Positions 51,343 to 63,098 of a DNA stretch of 64,000 nucleotides are shown one piece after another (position 1 is the first letter of the stretch; every line of letters begins with the position of its first letter). Source of the stretch: Pseudogymnoascus destructans. Its lineage: Eukaryota; Ascomycota; Leotiomycetes; Thelebolales; Thelebolaceae. Below the pieces are notes generated by a model that did not search any database, was not told the DNA's origin, and saw only the letters and a program-made list of their open reading frames with translations. The stretch lies in the NCBI RefSeq assembly GCF_001641265.1, contig NW_020167526.1, positions 1,054,001 to 1,118,000 of the forward strand. The letters run 5' to 3'. The position numbers and the translations under genes are program-made.

Positions 51343-53588
51343 ATGGCGGACACCAGCAGGATGTCAGGCTTCCTGCCGACGATCAAGTGCTCTATGTGTG
51401 CGCAAGAGATCGAGATCTCCATGATGGGCGAGCATGTCTGCGGCCCTGCTGAGCGTAAGGCTTCCCATTCCACCATCAAGGGCCCGAGAGAGACGGAGAC
51501 ATAAGGAAAAGGGGAAGGACAGTAACTGACAACTTCATAGCTACGCCGCCGCTAGAGCCTTCGAAAGGCTATTCCACATACTCCCCATATGATAGTAAAC
51601 CTCTCCCGCCGCCCGACAACAGCGGCGCATATAAACCCACCCGTCTGCCGCCGCCGCGTGTAGACACCAGAGCAGCGGGTACCTCCCCCTCTCCATAACC
51701 ACAGCTAAACACACCAGCTAACCATCCCCCCTAGACCGCCCCTTCACCCGCCCAGACCAACTCACCCCCGTCTCAGCCTCCAGCGAGTCCCGCAGTGCCT
51801 CCCCCATGACCCCCAGCGACGCTCTGCGCTCGCCGTACCTGCGTGCCCTCGGCGCCGCTCGCACACAGATCAACGACCGCTCCTCCCCCGACTCCCTCGC
51901 CACCAACTCCGATAGCCCTTTCCCGCCGTTCCCGCCGCCGAAAAATCCGCACCTGGCGAGGTCGCAGCAGTACGCTGAAGCGGACCCGAGATATGCGCCT
52001 GTGAGCCCGCGGCTGGGTCAGGGAGGGCTGCTGACGAGGATGAACACTATTGCTCCCGGCCCATTCGATATCAAGGGACGCCGAGGCCAGCGCAAGGGTG
52101 CTGAGAAAGGGGGAGACGAAGAGCCAACTCACATGCACTCGAAATCTACCGACGGCCGCGACCACGGCCGCAGTGCCTCATCCGGCTCCTCCATGTCCTC
52201 GCGCTCACCACCGCGCATCGATATTCCCCCAATTCCTATCCGAACTGAGCGCCCCGGCGGCTATGGCGGCTTCGGGCCACCACCCTCGTCATCACTGGAT
52301 GCGCCTCCGCCCCCTACGCCTGCGAACAGGAGTAACACCTTCCCTAAAGCTGCACCGGGCGGGAGCAACTTCGTCGGTCTACCGCGACGACCATCCGAGT
52401 CCGCGCGCCCTCGTCACCCCTTAACACCCACCGTCGCATCCACCAACTTTGACGGCCCAACCTTCGTTCGCACCTCCCCTCCCCGCGACCCGCACGCGCG
52501 CCGTCCCTCTATCACACCTCCCCCACCGCCTCGTGGAGCTCCGCTTGCACGCAAAGAGAGCACAGCGGGGATAAACCTCGACGCCGAGTTCGGGGCGCAA
52601 AACCCTTTCCACACACCCTCCGTCTCGCAGTCGTCTAGCGACTCGAGCCACTCCCCGCGTAGCAAGACAAGTTCGCGCTCTAGCCCACCGTCATCGGTCG
52701 AGCCGCCGCGACGGAGGCAGGAGAAGAGCGCTATGGGCGGTTTTGACGGGCTGATGCAGGATCTCGAGCAGGCCATCGCGGAGGTGTCGTTACCGCAGCC
52801 ACAACAGCCAGCTGTGCAGGACGCGAGAGGGAGGAGGAACCTGGACCCTTCTCTCCTTTCCCCCGAGTTCGCAGACCCAGCAATCCAATCCGGAGTCCGC
52901 TCCCCCGGCCTCCCACGCTACCAAAGAAGCGACGGGCGCTACGACCCGCAACAAGGCCACCCCCCCGGCGCCCCTCCGCCCCCCGCCTCGAGCAACCCAA
53001 CCCCTCCCTCCGCCGCCCCTCACAACCGCACTCCCCCAGATGCTGCCCCTCCACCGCAGCAACCGACAATATGGATCCGCATACCGGCCCGCCCCCGCGC
53101 CGCCCCTCAACAGCCAAGGGCGCGTGCAAAGCGTGCCAGCTGCCGATAACGGGGAAGTCGCTGTCGTCGTCTGATGGGCGGCTGACGGGGCACTATCACA
53201 AAGCCTGTTTCGCGTGCACGACGTGCCGGGCGCCGTTTGCGACGGCGTCGTTTTATGTCCTGGATGATGCGCCGTATTGCGCGCGGGATTACCATAGGTT
53301 GAATGGGAGTTGTTGTGGGGGGTGTGGGGGTGGGATCGAGGGGGCGTGTTTGGAGACGGCGAAGGGGGGGGGATGGGGGGGAGGAAGTTCCATCCGGGGT
53401 GTTTGGTTTGTAGTGATTGTAGGGGGCCGGTTAGTGAAGGGTATTTTGAGCTAGCGGGGAGGGTGTATTGTGAGAGGGATGCGATGAGGAGGGCGCAGAT
53501 GAGGGCGAGAGGACGGGGGGGGATGTTGGGGGTTGGTGGGGGGATGGGGAGGATGGAACGTAGGACGACGAGGTTGATGGTGATTTGA
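51343..53588 (+). CDS. Paxillin-like LIM-domain protein, three exons, two apparent frameshifts
   Basis: Start ATG at 51343 with exon 51343-51454, intron 51455-51540 (GTAAGG donor, CTGAC branch, CATAG acceptor), exon 51541-51678, intron 51679-51734 (GTACCT donor, CTAACC, CTAG), then a long exon. Exon 1 gives GFLPTIKCSMCAQEIEISMM, a typical N-terminus of fungal LIM proteins. A long Ser/Pro-rich disordered region follows. The C-terminus has two LIM zinc fingers: KACQLPITG... CTTCRAPF... YCARDYH and GGCGGGIEG... KFHPGCLVCSDC... YCERDAMRR. The frame must shift near 53045-53068 and again in the G-run near 53363-53385, with no GT-AG intron visible at either. Either assembly errors in homopolymers or a recently broken gene. 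Known relatives act in cytokinesis and Rho signalling. Confidence 0.8.
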
Positions 53589-54849
53589 GCGGAGATTTTG
53601 TTGTTGTGGTTTGTGGTTTGTGGTTTGTGTGTTGTGTGGCGTATACCCCGATTCTTACTTTTGTTTTGGCAGGTTTTGTGCGCGTTTTTGTTGGACGGAT
53701 TTGGGCCTGTTTGGCATTGCGAGGGCGAGATTAGTTAATGTGTTTGTGGATGGATGGATGGATGATGGGATCTGAAGTACATATAATCAATAATAGATAT
53801 GGGGCACGAGGTGCTGGTTGTTACTCACTGCGTTTGTTTATCACTTTCCCTTGTGATCATGGTGGCGCTCTCGGTGAAGTCTACTCATGAACAGCAGGTT
53901 CTTGGTAGGTTTGGTCTCCAAACCACCATGCCCAGCACTGAGGTCGGGTCGTTGTTGTCATTGTAATGCCTGGTTCTGTTTGCAAACGAGTAATGATGGA
54001 CGGACTCATGATGGCGAATTCAACGCCTCCACCACACTGACGGGAGCAGACCACGAGCAGACCACGAGCAGATATAAAGATAACAGGTCATACCATGGCC
54101 ATCGTAAGAGGTTGACGGAGTAGAAGAATTTGTAAAAAGAGGTTGTGCGTGTTGAAGCTCTCGAAGGAAGTAAGGGGAGCAAACAAACGCGCGCCTCCTC
54201 CTTGGCTAGTCGAAACTGATACAAACGGACACCTCTATCTGCCCCTCCCCCACCTCCAAAAGGGGATTTAAAGATCAAAAATGCAAAAGACCATCAGATC
54301 TCGTGGTGGGCTGAGATCTGATGTAGAAAATCACTTGATTTTACTTTAAGAGTTGATGGAAGGCGAGGATTGTTTTTCTTTCTGGATAACGGGGAACCGA
54401 ACCGCTTTCCTCCTATTTATCCACCCCTGGCCAGATTGTCCTGACAGTGGTACTTCCACTGCGCCACTGTGCCGCTTGATTGATGAAGAGTTAAGTTGCT
54501 TTATATTGTTGGGTTGGGTCGCCTGGTGTTGGAGGGTGTTGGCCTGAGGATGGATGGGGGAGAAGGGAGGAGGGGAGGGGTTAGGAGGGGGAGATGGCAG
54601 ATAGGTTGATCTTCCCGTCCTTCTCCTCCATTACCTTCTTTCCTTCTCCTCCCCAATCATCCCCCATCAGCATCTAGACTACCAGATTGGGTTTTATGTT
54701 CTACCAGTCAGGATATAAGGCCCAGAGTATTATATGTTTCAGCTCACGTTTGTCAGACACTCTCTCACTTGTTCCAGCATTTCAATTATCCCAGAAGACG
54801 TATCAGAAGAGCATTGTTATCAAAGACTATACAACCTCACTGTCATACA
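53589..54849. other. Intergenic, no gene seen
   Basis: About 1.26 kb. It begins with G/T-rich DNA that includes TTTGTGGT repeats (53606-53630), then a GATG run near 53750. The right part holds the promoter of the OB-fold gene, where CT-rich tracts are seen (54610-54660). No frame is convincing. Confidence 0.5.
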
Positions 54850-56575
54850 ATGCCACCCTCTCCCACCATCCACTCCTTCTTCAAGCCCATCTCTTCTTCC
54901 ACTCCCAACAACACACCCTCCTACCCAGGCGACGGTTTCACTCCCACCGACCCATCTGCCGACTCATCCACAGACCCGCTCTATACCCCTTTCGCCCCTA
55001 CACGAACATACACACAGCATGCCATCGTCGCTCTCACTGCTGGCTCGCGACCAGTCCGTTTCCAAGGCCGAGTCGCCAACTTCAGGGTAACATATGGCAA
55101 AAGCAAACGCGTGAGTGCGGCTAAAGGATGGGTGGGCATGATGGTGCATGATGGCACAGGTGGGATTTATGTTGGTCTCCCCGTTTCCCGTCCCTCCCTT
55201 CCATCCTGTGATACTGCCGCCAAACGAAATACAGAGACGAGCCCAGCTAACCACGCCGTGACACAGGTTAAACTCTACTTCTCCCCCCTCCCACCACCCC
55301 TCCACCTCACCCAGCTCATCACAATATACACCCCCCACCTCGTCCGCGCCTCCTCCCTAATCTTCGCCCCCTCCCCCTCCCCCCTCTCCCCGCCCACCAC
55401 CCCATGCACCCCCCTCCAACCCCCCACCCCTCTCGGAACCTCCATCTTCCCCGGCCGCGACTCCGGCGTCCACCTTATCCTCCACCCCCCAACCTCCTCC
55501 CCAACCCTCTACCGCACCCCCCTCTCCTCCCCCACCGGCCAAATGACCCTCTCCTCCTTCCTCACCAGCGGCCACGAGCTCCCCGCTGCGCGCCTCCTCC
55601 TCGTCTTAACCGCCATCCACCCCTCGCGGAAAGTCCATAAAAAGGACCCTCCCAGCCCAGGCCACCCGGCGCGGATGACTGATTTCGTGGTCTCGGAATT
55701 GGTACTGGCGGATCGAACGGGGGAGTGCAAATTAACGCTTTTTGACCATGCGACGGTGCCGTTTAAGGTGGGTACCGTGCTGTTGATTACGGGGGCGACG
55801 ATGAAGAGGGGCGGAGAGAAGGCGTGTATTTCCCTGGGACAGGAGAGTCTGGTGGATGCGGAGCCGGAGGTTAAGGGGGTCGAGGTATTGAGGAGGTGGG
55901 CGGAAAAGGGGCAGAGGTTAAGTACGAAGAGGCAGGAGATTCCGGACAAAGTGATGGAGAAGTTGGAGGAGACGGTGGGGGAGGCGGGGTTGTATACCCT
56001 TGCTGAGTTGGAGGAGAGGGTGCGTGAGGAGGAAGGGGGGTGGACGTTGTGGTTGAGTTTGGTGGTTGGACAGCTGAATCTTGTGAGGGTTGTGCGGAGG
56101 GGGATGGCGGGAGTTGGGGAGTGGTAAGGCATAATATTTCTTTCGTCATTCTAACCCTTTGACATATCGTTTTCGTTCTACAATCTGTTTTGTTGCATAC
56201 GTTTCTGTGGATTGGCAAACTAATTATCGCCGCAGCTGCGGAATCCCGATCTACTCCCCCGAACCCACCGCCCCATGCCTCACCTGCGGCACAATCCAAA
56301 CCCTATCCATCAACCCCGCCATAATAGGATTATTACTTGATGAAACCGGCGCGCTTGAAGCAGAAAAACTACAATGGATGCCAAAAGCGTGGAAAGAGCT
56401 TCTCGGGGAAGCCGGAGCGATGGGGATACTAGGCGGGAATAAAGAGGCTGAAGATGCGGCCGCGATAAATGAAATAAGAGAGATGCAGCAGAGGATCACG
56501 GGGTTGAGGTTTAGTTTTCTGATGGGGTGGTCGGGAGAGGTTGGGAGGTTATGTGTTCTGGGAGTGAGAATGTGA
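54850..56575 (+). CDS. OB-fold/zinc-ribbon nucleic-acid-binding-like protein, PIP-box-like N-terminus
   Basis: Exons 54850-56123 and 56236-56575 (intron 56124-56235, GTAAGG donor, CTAAT branch, CGCAG acceptor) give 538 codons, 537 aa. A further in-phase 96-nt segment (55171-55266, GTTGGT...ACACAG) may be spliced, giving 505 aa and joining GGIY directly to VKLYF. The start reads PPSPTIHSFFKP: an xxIxxFF motif like the PCNA-interacting PIP box, though lacking the usual Gln. Residues about 300-360 (FVVSELVLADRTGECKLTLF... GTVLLITGATMKRG) have the strand pattern of an OB-fold. The second exon brings a zinc-ribbon-like CGIPIYSPEPTAPCLTCG and INPAIIGLLLDETGAL. I do not know the family's name. A role in DNA replication or repair is inferred from the motif combination. 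Confidence 0.7.
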
Positions 56576-56961
56576 TGAAGGCTGGTTTGGAGATGTGCCT
56601 GGTGCTTGCTTATGGCCGACTGGCATGAGGAGATAATAGGGGGTTGCTGAGCGTAAGGGCTACATTGGAAGGCATGTGTCCATATACTGGCTTATATCTT
56701 GCCATAGACATATTTCTCGCAATAGCGAAGGGTTCACACGATTTCTGGGAGAGGATCTTTAGTAGTTAGTTCTGGAACTCCATTCACTCTCACTCTCACT
56801 CCAACAGCTACCTAGCAGTATATACATTGTCTCTGTCATATGTGACTTCCAAGCTGTTCCCCTCTAGACATCTTCAGATCCAACCCCCTAAGCACCAGAC
56901 CACAACCAACCCCTTCTAACTCCGCCACGCAGACGGTGTAGCCGCCGCGCTCGACTCCACC
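56576..56961. other. Intergenic, no gene seen
   Basis: 3' side of the OB-fold gene, then sequence without coding character. CACTCTCACTCTCACTC (about 56785-56801) is a small repeat. Confidence 0.4.
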
Positions 56962-57519
56962 TCAACCCACAAAAGAAAGAGAAATCCACTCACATTGTCC
57001 CCAATGCGCCGTACGCACGCACCCTCGCAACCGTCGACGTTGCCGGTGCTGCTCAAGTAGTGGAAGTAGCCATCGTCGTCGGCGCCACCGTCGTCGATTC
57101 AGCAGGCAAATAACCCTTAAACACTGCGAATGAAACTGATTCGAGTAGAAGAAAAACCAGTCCGGCTCGCCCTTACAGCACGTTGGGCCTGCATACCCTT
57201 GTCGCGCCTGTGGTTGTCAGTGCCGTCTACTACTCCCTATCCTGAGGGGGTCGGGGCAATCTTACATTGACCCCAGTTCGCGGCTCCGCTACTGGTCCCA
57301 GCCGCGCCGCCGGCACAGAGACGGAGGCGCCGCCGACGCAGGAGGGGAAGCCGTCGCCTCGGTCTTGGCAGAAGGTGTTGGCGGAGCAGATGGAGGGGTT
57401 GTCGGCGCCTGGGGGGTGTTAGGGGAGCGTGTTGGGGGGTGGGGGGACGAACATAGCTGTGCTGATGCGGATAGGACGAGGAGGGGGAGGAGAGCTAGGG
57501 AGCGCCTTTTGGTGGTTGG
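56962..57519 (-). CDS. Small secreted Cys-rich protein with a CBM1-like part, possibly decayed
   Basis: Three minus-strand exons share one frame. Exon 57519-57453 gives a signal-peptide core (KRRSLALLPLLVLSASAQ). Intron 57409-57452 (GTTCGT...CTAAC...CCCAG). Exon 57408-57266 reads CADNPSICSANTFCQDRGDG. Intron 57209-57265 (GTAAGA...CTGAC...CACAG). The next exon reads QGYAGPTCC... YSNQFHSQC, closely following the end of fungal cellulose-binding CBM1 domains (GYxGPTxC... NxYYSQC). No ATG precedes the first exon in frame; a TCTCTAG acceptor right before it suggests an upstream exon, with an ATG at 57600 as candidate. The expected WGQC just before intron 2, and a Thr-rich linker after HSQC (PAESTTVAPTTMATST), are readable only in other frames. 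This fits a decaying gene or local sequence errors. Confidence 0.5.
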
Positions 57520-58916
57520 CTAGAGAGAAATTGGGGAGGGAGTGCTTGGTCTTGATGTCTATCTGTGTCTAGATTCCCGGGCGACGTTCTTGTCGTTCAT
57601 ATATATAGCTTCTACTCGGGGCAAGGAGCCCTCCTTCCCTCCCGACGGACATCGGAATACAGAAAACTCACCCACTATCGTCTGATAGAATCATGAGACC
57701 TCAATTGCTGACTGCATCGCGCACAATATATCGATACACGACTGATAGATTGAAACCGCAAAACGCGGGGTAGCAGAGGGATTGAAAGTAAGCAACACCC
57801 CCCAATGCAACGCCCCCAGGGCAGAGCGTGTTGAAGAGGGTGTTCCAGACTAGGTGCGGTAGTTGCGGCGAGGCCGGGTTAATCAATAAATGCAAGCTTT
57901 GGCGGGGTTTAGGATAAAAGGCGGGGGGAAGGGCCGCACGGAAGCGCATTTGAGCCGTTGAGGCTAAAGGGGGGGATTTAGAGTTGGGGCGTCTTTTGCT
58001 TCTTTCGTGGGCTTGGGTTGTAGGTTAATTTGGGGACAGCGGGGGAGTTTGTTTGGGTGTTCGGGTTGGCAGGATTTGGTTGGATTTTACCACCTATTAG
58101 ATCTTTTACAGGGCTGTATCTCAGAAGTCACATTTCAGAGCAAGTCAAGATATAAGAATCGTAGTGTCAAATTAATCGTCGCTATTCGCTACCCCCCATT
58201 TCTTGACTGCATTATTTTCATGTATACATTCGTATCACACAACAAGACTCAAAATATCCTTCACAAATGATCATCCTCCCTGATCCACCCCTCCCATCCG
58301 TCTTCTCAAAAAGTATACCCCCCGTATTACTTCCCAAAGCCGAAGCCAAAAGCCGAAGCCAAAAGCCACCAGCCAAAAACACAAAAAGTAAAACCCAACG
58401 CTTCCATGCCACCCCAAATCGAATCCAAACAGCGCGAACAAAAAAAAAGGCCCAGCTGCAAAAAACAGCAGAAGCAAGCTGGGCCCGGTATCTAGCAAAG
58501 TACAGACACAGGATAGTAGTAGTAGCAGTAGTAGTAGCAAAGAAAGGGGTAAATAAGACAATGATAGCGATTGCGATTTGCCGGTTTTTCTCAGTACGCC
58601 AAACCACTTTTAGATTTCGTCCCAGTCGTCAGGGGGGATGCAGCAAGTAGATTAGGCGCCGATAAAACGGAGTAAGAGAAAAGTCCAGTAAAAGTAGTAG
58701 TAGCAGTAGTAGTGTAGCAAGTTTTGACCAGGACTCGGAAACACCGAGCGGAGATTTTGTTTTTTCGCCCCGTGCCGCCGGCCCAAATATGAGAGAGAAA
58801 ACGCCATAGAGAGTGAAGGCGTCGTAATAAACAAAAAATCGAAAAAGTTGAGTGGACCAGTAGTACCCCAGATGTTTGAAGGTGTCAACTCGTCCTCCAA
58901 TGCCCGTCTCAGCCGT
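57520..58916. other. Intergenic, no gene seen
   Basis: TATATATA at 57600-57607 could be the TATA box of the minus-strand secreted-protein gene. The rest includes AGT/AGC trinucleotide tracts (58515-58540, 58690-58715) and probably the 3' untranslated region of the large minus-strand gene that ends at 58917. Confidence 0.45.
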
Positions 58917-61900
58917 TTAGACAGCCTTGTTCCTGCGCCCGAACATGCGCGAGAATCCGCCCTGCTCCTTCGCGATAGGCCGCGAGCTAGGTGGGGGCAG
59001 GGTGTTCGTGAGGAAGTCCGCGAGGTCTGAAGAGGGCGTGTTGCGGGAGTGCGTGGCCTCGCGTGGAGACGGCTTCTGGCTGGCACGCGATCCCGGCTTT
59101 CGCTGTAGGGTGACATGAGAAGCGTAGTTGGAGCGGGGACGGGGCGGGGTGGTTGAGTAGGAGGGAGAGATTGGTGTGTGTTTCTTGGTCTTGGGGGAGG
59201 CGGAGGGGTGCTGCGGGAGGGACGAGTTGCGCGGAAGGACGTTGTTGCGCGCAAGCACCGAGTTGCGGGTTGAAGTGGAGGAGGATGAGGCCGCGGAGTT
59301 GGAGCGCGAGAAGCGCGCCATGATTGTCTTCTTTGGTGGGGGCGCGGTAGGCTCGTCGAAGATGGAGCTCATGGTCGACGTGTCAGGTGGAGGGACGCTG
59401 TTCAAGAAGTCGATGAGCGATTCTTCAACGCGCTTGGGAGGACCCTCGGGAAGGGTGAACTCATCCTCATCATCTTCATCATCGCTGTAATCGATAGCAT
59501 ACGGATCCTTGACACGGTGGGTCTTGCGCTTCGGCTTCATGTCCTTTTCGTCGAACGCATCGAGATGGACCTCTGGCAGGGCGGGCTTCTTCATCGCTGA
59601 GCTAGAATTGGCTGTGGTCGAGGTGTGTATAGATGTGTCCATGGAGAAATTCATGTGGGGGTCGCGGCCCTCTGGGAGGGTGGAGAGGCGATTGCCAGAG
59701 AGTGCGGTGGACATTTGGTCCGAGTCCATGGTGGTGCGGAATGGAGCGACAGTACGGGGGATTCTGGGGTTGTCATGGCTTTTGTCACTCGGTGGTCCCT
59801 GACGAATGAAGTCAATCAGCTCCGAAGACGACAGATTGTCCCGTTGGACCACTGCATCGCGAGCTTGAAGGCGATTGCGGTTTCCGGTTGAAGCCAGAGA
59901 CTTGGCCACGACAATTGGCACGGACGGAGCGCTGATTAGATGAGCCGAGATATTAGCTTGACGAGGTGGTGGCTGAACAGCAAAGCTATCACGGCTCTGG
60001 GGCGGCCCAGTAGATCTAATGAAGTTTGCAAAATCGCTGATCGACTCGCTCGTAACCTTGGCATCTCTCGCCTGTGGCGCGTTTGGCCTGACACGTGCCC
60101 CAGACTTTGGAGGAGGAGCAGATCTCACAGCAGGGTTTGGAGCAAAACGAGTACCGCCCACCGGTGACTTCGGGATATCAGACGCCTCTTTACCATTGCC
60201 AAAGAATGTTGAGACTTTAGGCGAGCTTGCAGAATTGCCACCGAAGAAGCTGGCGACCATGGGCGAGCCAAGTGGCGTGGATCGTGGTCCGAAGCTGCTC
60301 TGCCTTGGAAGCAATGGGCTCTCGGGGATGTCCTATACAGGTTAGTGAGTGTTTTTTTTTCTAAGAAAAGACTAGATTGAACTTACATCAATGCCGCGCA
60401 TATTGGAAGGCGTCAGGGTGTACTGAAGGGTCGTCTCGCTCCGAATAAGTTGCTCGAAAGTCTGTCCCTTGTCCTCAATTGCACTAGTGCTCTCCTCGGA
60501 CGTGCGAATAGGTCGGACCTTGTAAGACTTGATGGAGGAGCTCGACGAGCCCTGTCGAGCTGACTTGTTGAGGAACTCCGGCTTGGGGCCCGTGTCCTCC
60601 TCACGGTGTGAGCGTGGGGGCGAGGATCTGGCGACTGATCGATCGGATGCATTCGTTCGGTTTCGGGTGTGAGCGTCTTTCCTGCCTGGTCCAGAATAGC
60701 TTCCCGCTGGGAGATCAGACTGGAAAATCGAGGCATCGGAATAGCTTGGAGCAATAGAGGAAGCTTCATCCGAGGTGTCTGGTGCATTTTCCATCATCTC
60801 ACGGAGAGGAGTAAGAGGTGGGGCGGAAGTTCCACTGCCTGGCGAGTCCACCTGATCTGTACATGTCGGTTTAAGAGATGCTGGTGTGCTAGGGGCTGCC
60901 AGAGAATCAGCGTCGCGTGTAGATTTTGGACGAGGTGCTGTGCCGAGAAAAAAATTCGAGTTACGATAAGAATCCTGTGGGATGACGGCAAACTGAGTAT
61001 CCTGGACAGATAATGTCTCCGAGGTAAGTTTGGTCTTCGGGCTTTCGCGCAGGGGAGAGCGGACAGGAACCGGAACAGATCGAGGAACGGTAGCGACATA
61101 TAATCCCAGTCCTAGGTTTTCAGGCTCAATAACTTCCGGTAGAGAAGCCTCCGAGTCCTTGCTGACCTGGTTAATCAAAGGAGATGGGGCCTTGAGTATG
61201 GGGCTGCCTGATGGTGTCTTCTGGACTGGGCTGGTACCCCGCGAAGCTGCCGCGTCTGTACCTTCAGCACCCTTCAGACTCGGAGGACGTGAAGTAAGAT
61301 CACTAGATGCGTGACATGAACTTGGCCTGCGAGGCGAAGACACTTCAATCAAGCGGATCGAGTGCACACTGGCGGATCGCTTGGAACGAACGCTCGCGGG
61401 ACGGGCTCCGATTGCAGTAGCGCCAGCTGCAACTCTGGCAATCAACCCACCTTTGTGAGAACTATATAACTCATTTTTAGAGTGTGAGACCGTCTCCGAT
61501 TCCGATGACTTCTCGGCATCCAATTCTCTCGGGATTTGAGATACAATCTTCGACTCCTTGGAAGGCTCCTCAGCGGCCAAGACATAAGTATCCTCAGAGT
61601 CTTGCGACACGGTCCTGGAAAGTGCTGGGATTTCGGATTCCTTGTCCTGTTCCACAGCTGGTTCTTTATCCTCGTCGGTTGACTTGCGCCTTTTCATTGG
61701 CGAAGCAAAAGCCGAGGCCGCTGGAGATGGCAGAGAGTGGGATCGCTTCCTCGACTCGGCGGAAAGGAAACCGGGTGTTGCGGGTTGCGAGTTGGTCGGT
61801 GTAGGGAGGCCTTTGGTGTTGGCTGTGAAAATCATCATGCTCTTACGGCGATATTGCTTGGGCTCGTCCACCTCATCATCTGCCTCGTCTCCACTCTGGT

Positions 61901-63098
61901 CTGCAACTCCGGGTATCTCGATTTCTCTCACATCATCTTCGCCCATTGGAAGTGGGATGGTCGCTTCGAAAAGCACGGGTTCCTCATCGTTTGCTGTCGG
62001 TTGTGGGTGGCCCTCGTCTTCTTCTTCGGGTTCGTTGATCGGAGTGTCCTGAAATCTATGGTTGATTTCGGGAACTTGGTGCTCTGGGGCGAGGCTGCCT
62101 CTGCGGCTGTGAGGACGCGATTGCATCGAGTTTCTAGAGTAAGATCGGCGAACGCTGTGTGAAATAGATGCGTTAGGAGAGCGTATGCGTTTCTTCCACC
62201 CTCTCCAGAGCCTGCCAAGTGTCCTATCCAGGGCAACGCGCTCCATATCGACGTCTTCAACAACGACACGGTCTGCCACGTTCTTGGGGACGCTGCTTCC
62301 ATCTCTCTCGTCTTTTTGCTGCTTTGAGCGAATGCGGTGGTACGCGGCTTGTCCTGCTACGGTCAATGCCTGCTCGCCCATAAATTCGAGAATTGAAGTC
62401 AGGAAGATCGCAACTGCAGGTGAGACCACGCCTAACGAGTTGGAGTATCTGTTGGTAGATCCTGGCGGGCCATCCAAGTGGTCCAGCTCTGTGTAGTGAT
62501 CTTCATCCTCCTCTTCCATATCGCCCAGTGATGAATACACCATGCAGCGTAGACGTGTGCGTTTCCACACCAGCTCCAAATCCCAGTCTCCACTCGGCTC
62601 AATGCCATTGTGAAATGAGATCAGCTCTTCATCGTCACCACCTCCCAAGTATTCCTCCAATTCTTGGTCGGCTTGGTGAATTGCCTCCTTTGCAAGTTTC
62701 GGCTTTAGGGTTTCGACCACAGCGGGCCTAAGCGAAGCAAGAGATGTTGATTTCGAGATGGCGAGAAAGTTGAAGAGTAATTGATCGAGAAAGTTGTTTA
62801 CCAACTTCAGTGCCCCTGGGTTGACCAAGGCGATCTCTCCGGAAGGTTCGAGGCCATGCTGGTCAAACCAGGCTTCGGAATGGCTATCATGGTCGTTTGT
62901 GACGATCTGTGAGGCCGCTGAAATGGCAAGAAAGAGCGGCTGCGGTTGAACGAGTGCTGGAGGTGAAAGCATCGCGCTGTGCCCGTTTGCTGAGGGTTGA
63001 TCACTGGAGATGCTGTGAGACCTGGCTCTATTCAGAGACGAGGTTGTGACACTACTATTGTCGGGCCCTGTAGGCGAGGTAAATCCTGAGAAAGCCAT
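58917..63098 (-). CDS. Large conserved-looking fungal protein (FLO11-like by annotation habit), two exons
   Basis: Exon 63098-60387 (904 codons) and exon 60332-58917 (472 codons) are joined by a 54-nt intron (60333-60386; GTAAGT donor, CACTAAC branch, TATAG acceptor) and give 1375 aa. The N-terminal 230 residues are ordered, with ALKLVNNFLDQLLFNFL and VSPAVAIFLTSILEFMGEQALTV helices that look histone-fold-like. They are followed by an acidic segment (SLGDMEEEDEDHYTELD) in between and a basic RLWRGWKKRIRSP. The rest is long, Ser/Pro-rich and disordered, with Arg/Lys patches (MKRRKST) that could be nuclear signals. It ends FSRMFGRRNKAV. Similar proteins are often labelled flocculation protein FLO11-like because of Ser/Thr content; there is no signal peptide or GPI tail here, so a cell-wall role is unlikely. 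Chromatin or nuclear function is inference. Confidence 0.8.
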
